Made by a program: the position numbers and the translations under genes
Shown: positions 21,989 through 24,882 of the stretch, in pieces
How positions within the stretch are numbered: position 1 is the first letter of the stretch
How the letters are laid out: the number at the start of each line of letters is the position of its first letter
Notes under the pieces: generated by a model
Told to the model about the DNA's origin: nothing
What the model saw: only the letters and a program-made list of their open reading frames with translations
The model's database searches: none
NCBI GenBank assembly: GCA_051873875.1
Contig: JBJEFI010000164.1
Location: 1-24,882 of the forward strand
Origin: JBJEFI01 sp051873875
Lineage (GTDB): Bacteria; Bacillota; Bacilli; Bacillales; Bacillaceae_G
Direction of reading: 5' to 3'
DNA: 24,882 nt

Positions 21989-22014
21989 ATCTTTAAAGGT
22001 GGTGAGAACGTAAT

Positions 22015-22872
22015 ATGGCATCTTTACGCGATATAAAAACGAAGATTACGTCAACAAAAAAGACGAGTCAAATAACGAAAGCGATGCAGATGGTAGCTTC
22101 TTCTAAGTTACATCGAGCAGAGCAACAAGCAAAATCATATAAGCCTTATATGGATAAGATTCAAGAAGTAGTAATGAATGTAGCTGCTGGTGCGAAGGGT
22201 GTTAATCATCCGATGTTACAGGCGCGCCCTGTTAAGCGAACAGCCTATATCGTTATTACATCAGATCGTGGTCTTGCAGGTGCTTATAATAGTAGTATTT
22301 TAAGAGCATTAAGTGCAAAAATTAAAGAAAAACATAGTGCATCAAATGACTATGGAATTATTGTAATTGGACGAATCGGTAGGGATTTCTTACGTAAACG
22401 TGGTTTAAATATTATGGATGAAATAACTGGTTTAGGTGATGAGCCGTTATTTGAAGATATTAAGTCTATTACCTCACGCGTAGTCTCCATGTACAATGAT
22501 GGTGCATTTGATGAAGTTTACATGTATTACAACCACTTTGTTAGTGCGATTCAACAAGATGTAACGGAGCAAAAACTACTACCACTTGTAGGAGTGGAGT
22601 TAGAAGCAAAACCGTCACTTTATGAATTTGAGCCAAACGAAGAAGAAATTTTAGCAGACTTATTGCCACAATATGCAGAAAGCTTAATTTACGGTGCTTT
22701 ATTAGATGGGAAAGCAAGTGAACTTGCGGCGCGTATGACTGCAATGAGAAATGCAACAGATAACGCATCAGAAATGATTGATAATTTAACGATTCAATAT
22801 AACCGCGCACGTCAAGCAGCGATTACCCAAGAGATTACGGAAATCGTAGCAGGTGCATCTGCTTTAAGCTAA
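22015..22872 (+). CDS. atpG: F1Fo ATP synthase subunit gamma
   Basis: Gamma is the central rotor shaft turning inside the alpha/beta hexamer. The N-terminal coiled-coil helix reads ASLRDIKTKITSTKKTSQIT followed by KAMQMVAS, and the C-terminal helix ends with RNATDNASEMIDNLTIQYNR and ARQAAITQEITEIVAGA, both invariant features. The ITSDRGLAGAYNS segment near residues 82-94 is typical. The protein is 285 residues, normal for Bacilli. ATG 22015 follows GGTGGTGAG, which is placed just after the strong hairpin at 21948-21988. Confidence 0.98.
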   Translation: MASLRDIKTKITSTKKTSQITKAMQMVASSKLHRAEQQAKSYKPYMDKIQEVVMNVAAGAKGVNHPMLQARPVKRTAYIVITSDRGLAGAYNSSILRALSAKIKEKHSASNDYGIIVIGRIGRDFLRKRGLNIMDEITGLGDEPLFEDIKSITSRVVSMYNDGAFDEVYMYYNHFVSAIQQDVTEQKLLPLVGVELEAKPSLYEFEPNEEEILADLLPQYAESLIYGALLDGKASELAARMTAMRNATDNASEMIDNLTIQYNRARQAAITQEITEIVAGASALS

Positions 22873-22903
22873 CGTGTAATACAGTAATTTAGGAGGGGTC
22901 GGT

Positions 22904-24298
22904 TTGAATATCGGACGTATTACCCAAGTTATGGGTCCTGTTGTAGACGTAAAGTTCGAAAATGGGAATCTACCTGAAATTTATAACGCATTAATTGTAA
23001 AACGTGAAACAGCTGATGATTTAACATTAGAAGTAGCTGTTCACTTAGGTGACGATACTGTTCGTACAGTAGCGATGGCTTCTACAGATGGATTAGTTCG
23101 TGGCTTAGAAGTTGTTAACACAGGCGCACCAATTTCTGTACCAGTTGGAGATGCAACATTAGGTCGTGTATTCAATGTATTAGGACAAGAAATTGACTTA
23201 AAAGAGCCAGTACCAACAACTGTACGTCGTGATCCAATTCATCGTCCAGCACCATCTTTTGAAGAAATTTCAACAAACGTTGAAATTCTTGAAACGGGTA
23301 TTAAAGTAGTAGACTTACTTGCACCTTATATCAAAGGTGGAAAAATCGGTTTATTCGGTGGTGCCGGCGTAGGGAAAACAGTATTAATTCAGGAGTTAAT
23401 CAATAACGTAGCCCAAGAACACGGTGGTATCTCAGTTTTCGCCGGTGTAGGTGAACGTACTCGTGAAGGTAATGACTTATACCATGAGATGACAGAATCA
23501 GGTGTAATTAAGAAAACAGCAATGGTATTCGGACAAATGAATGAGCCACCTGGAGCACGTCAACGTGTTGCATTAACAGGTTTAACAATGGCTGAATATT
23601 TCCGTGATGAAGAAGGACAAGATGTTTTATTATTCATCGATAATATTTTCCGTTTTACACAAGCAGGTTCTGAGGTATCAGCCTTATTAGGTCGTATGCC
23701 ATCAGCAGTAGGTTACCAACCAACACTTGCGACAGAAATGGGTCAATTACAAGAACGTATTACATCAACAAGCAAAGGTTCAATTACATCTATCCAAGCG
23801 ATTTATGTACCTGCCGATGACTATACTGACCCAGCACCAGCAACAACATTCGCTCATTTAGATGCAACAACTAACTTAGAGCGTCGTTTATCTGAGATGG
23901 GTATTTATCCAGCGGTGGATCCATTAGCATCTACTTCTCGTGCCCTTTCACCAGAAATCGTAGGAGAAGAACATTATGATGTAGCTCGTCGTGTTCAATC
24001 TATGTTACAACGTTACCGTGAATTAATGGATATCATTGCAATCTTAGGTATGGATGAGCTTTCTGATGAAGATAAGTTAGTTGTACTTCGTGCTCGTCGT
24101 TTACAAAACTTCTTATCACAAAACTTCCATGTAGCAGAACAGTTTACTGGTCAACCAGGTTCATATGTTCCTGTAAAAGAAACAGTTCGTGGATTCAAAG
24201 AAATTCTTGAAGGTAAACACGACGACTTACCAGAAGAAGCATTCCGCTTAGTAGGTACGATTGAAGATGCAATTGAAAAAGCGAAAACATTAGTATAA
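22904..24298 (+). CDS. atpD: F1Fo ATP synthase subunit beta
   Basis: Beta carries the catalytic sites that make ATP. The P-loop is GGAGVGKT at 152-159, the catalytic glutamate is E184 in GVGERTREGNDLY, and the DELSDEDKL loop that contacts gamma/epsilon is present near 384-392 (the usual DELSEED with one change). The protein is 464 residues. The start is TTG 22904, 5 nt after AGGAGGGG (22891-22898), matching the conserved N-terminus NIGRITQVMGPVVDVKF. Codon use is strongly biased. Gaps to atpG (31 nt) and atpC are short, in contrast to atpE-atpF and atpA-atpG. Confidence 0.98.
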   Translation: MNIGRITQVMGPVVDVKFENGNLPEIYNALIVKRETADDLTLEVAVHLGDDTVRTVAMASTDGLVRGLEVVNTGAPISVPVGDATLGRVFNVLGQEIDLKEPVPTTVRRDPIHRPAPSFEEISTNVEILETGIKVVDLLAPYIKGGKIGLFGGAGVGKTVLIQELINNVAQEHGGISVFAGVGERTREGNDLYHEMTESGVIKKTAMVFGQMNEPPGARQRVALTGLTMAEYFRDEEGQDVLLFIDNIFRFTQAGSEVSALLGRMPSAVGYQPTLATEMGQLQERITSTSKGSITSIQAIYVPADDYTDPAPATTFAHLDATTNLERRLSEMGIYPAVDPLASTSRALSPEIVGEEHYDVARRVQSMLQRYRELMDIIAILGMDELSDEDKLVVLRARRLQNFLSQNFHVAEQFTGQPGSYVPVKETVRGFKEILEGKHDDLPEEAFRLVGTIEDAIEKAKTLV

Positions 24299-24324
24299 TC
24301 ACAGCATCATTGGAGGTGTACGAA

Positions 24325-24726
24325 ATGAAAACAATGAAGGTTAGTGTTGTTACTCCTAATGGATCTGTGTTCGAAAAAGATGCTGAAATGGTAAGTACTC
24401 GCGCCAAAAGTGGAGAACTTGGTATTTTACCAGGCCACATTTCTATGGTTGCGCCGCTTGCAATTGGTGATGTGCGTATCAAGACGGAAGGCAAAGTAGA
24501 ACATATTGCCGTTACAGAAGGTTTTTTAGAAGTTCGTCCAACGGGTGTAACTATTTTAGCTCAAGCTGCTGAATCAGCGACTAATATTGATTTAGAACGT
24601 GCTCGTCGTGCGAAGGAACGTGCTGAACAACGTCTAAATGATCGTCAAGGTCATGTTGATTTCAAACGTGCAGAATTTGCATTACGTCGTGCGATTAACC
24701 GCTTGAACGTATCTCAATTTAAATAA
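24325..24726 (+). CDS. atpC: F1Fo ATP synthase subunit epsilon
   Basis: Epsilon joins gamma to the c-ring and its C-terminal helices inhibit ATP hydrolysis. The 133-residue protein has an N-terminal beta-sandwich (VVTPNGSVFEKDAEMVS, then KSGELGILPGHISMVAPL) and a C-terminal helical pair starting near DLERARRAKERAEQRL. I place the start at ATG 24325, 6 nt after GGAGGTG (24312-24318); the frame begins earlier at 24310 but that would overlap the ribosome site. It is the last gene of the operon, followed by a strong terminator. Confidence 0.97.
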   Translation: MKTMKVSVVTPNGSVFEKDAEMVSTRAKSGELGILPGHISMVAPLAIGDVRIKTEGKVEHIAVTEGFLEVRPTGVTILAQAAESATNIDLERARRAKERAEQRLNDRQGHVDFKRAEFALRRAINRLNVSQFK

Positions 24727-24738
24727 TATCTTTTTATA

Positions 24739-24778
24739 AAAGCTCTCTTGTACACAATGGTGACAAGAGGGCTTTTTT
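24739..24778 (+). terminator. Terminator of the atp operon
   Basis: A 13-bp stem, AAAGCTCTCTTGT / ACAAGAGGGCTTT (one wobble), with an 11-nt loop and a six-T run that includes the end of the stem. Confidence 0.95.
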
Positions 24779-24827
24779 ATGTAGTCAAACACAAAAAAGG
24801 GAGTTTTTGTTTTTTATGTTCATTTCA

Positions 24828-24857
24828 TCGACACAATTCTTTATACAATGATATAAT
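24828..24857 (+). promoter_or_regulatory. Promoter for the gene beyond the window
   Basis: TCGACA (24828-24833), an 18-nt spacer and a perfect TATAAT (24852-24857), 50 nt after the atp terminator. The gene it drives starts beyond the end of the window. Confidence 0.65.
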
Positions 24858-24882
24858 ATTTCTGAACATTTCATTTTTTTAG

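Overview
The window is a low-GC, Gram-positive chromosomal segment from a spore-forming member of the Bacillaceae/Bacillales. Three things point there: a spoIIR sporulation gene, strong AGGAGG-type ribosome binding sites with frequent GTG/TTG starts, and gene order. The series prfA-prmC-spoIIR-(small GNAT)-ywlC ... mntP-ywlE-rpiB-ywlG-glyA-upp ... atp operon matches the Bacillus subtilis prfA-to-atp region. The genus cannot be fixed from sequence reading alone. The ATP synthase a and c subunits carry the ordinary (non-alkaliphile) residues, so an extreme alkaliphile is unlikely. Every gene I accept is on the + strand.

Layout. (1) 1-1674: the end of a capsule/exopolysaccharide control operon, with a chain-length/activator membrane protein (C-terminus only), a BY-kinase and a PHP-type tyrosine phosphatase, closed by a strong terminator. 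(2) 1704-6192: prfA and prmC (translation termination and its methyltransferase), spoIIR, a small GNAT-like protein and ywlC (tRNA threonylcarbamoyl-AMP synthase). A dense cluster of DnaA boxes spans the end of the GNAT gene, its terminator and the first codons of ywlC. (3) 6193-9893: a fruRKA fructose operon, flanked by terminators, inserted between ywlC and mntP relative to B. subtilis. (4) 10066-12206: mntP (Mn export), ywlE (protein arginine phosphatase), rpiB and ywlG. (5) 12300-14594: glyA and upp, each with its own promoter and terminator; glyA has a long leader with competing hairpins. (6) 14698-16857: a secreted subtilisin-like protease with a PA domain. (7) 16899-24778: the complete F1Fo ATP synthase operon atpZ-atpI-atpB-E-F-H-A-G-D-C, ending in a strong terminator. 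A promoter for the next gene lies at the window's end.

Most genes are housekeeping. The unexplained material is between genes: the DnaA-box cluster; a 340-nt atpE-atpF gap with mutually exclusive long-range pairings and a 25-codon hydrophobic ORF; two strong hairpins between atpA and atpG; a long atp leader with a candidate Rex site; hairpins against the ribosome binding sites of spoIIR and the GNAT gene; and the glyA leader. No tRNA, rRNA, CRISPR array, insertion sequence or prophage gene was seen.
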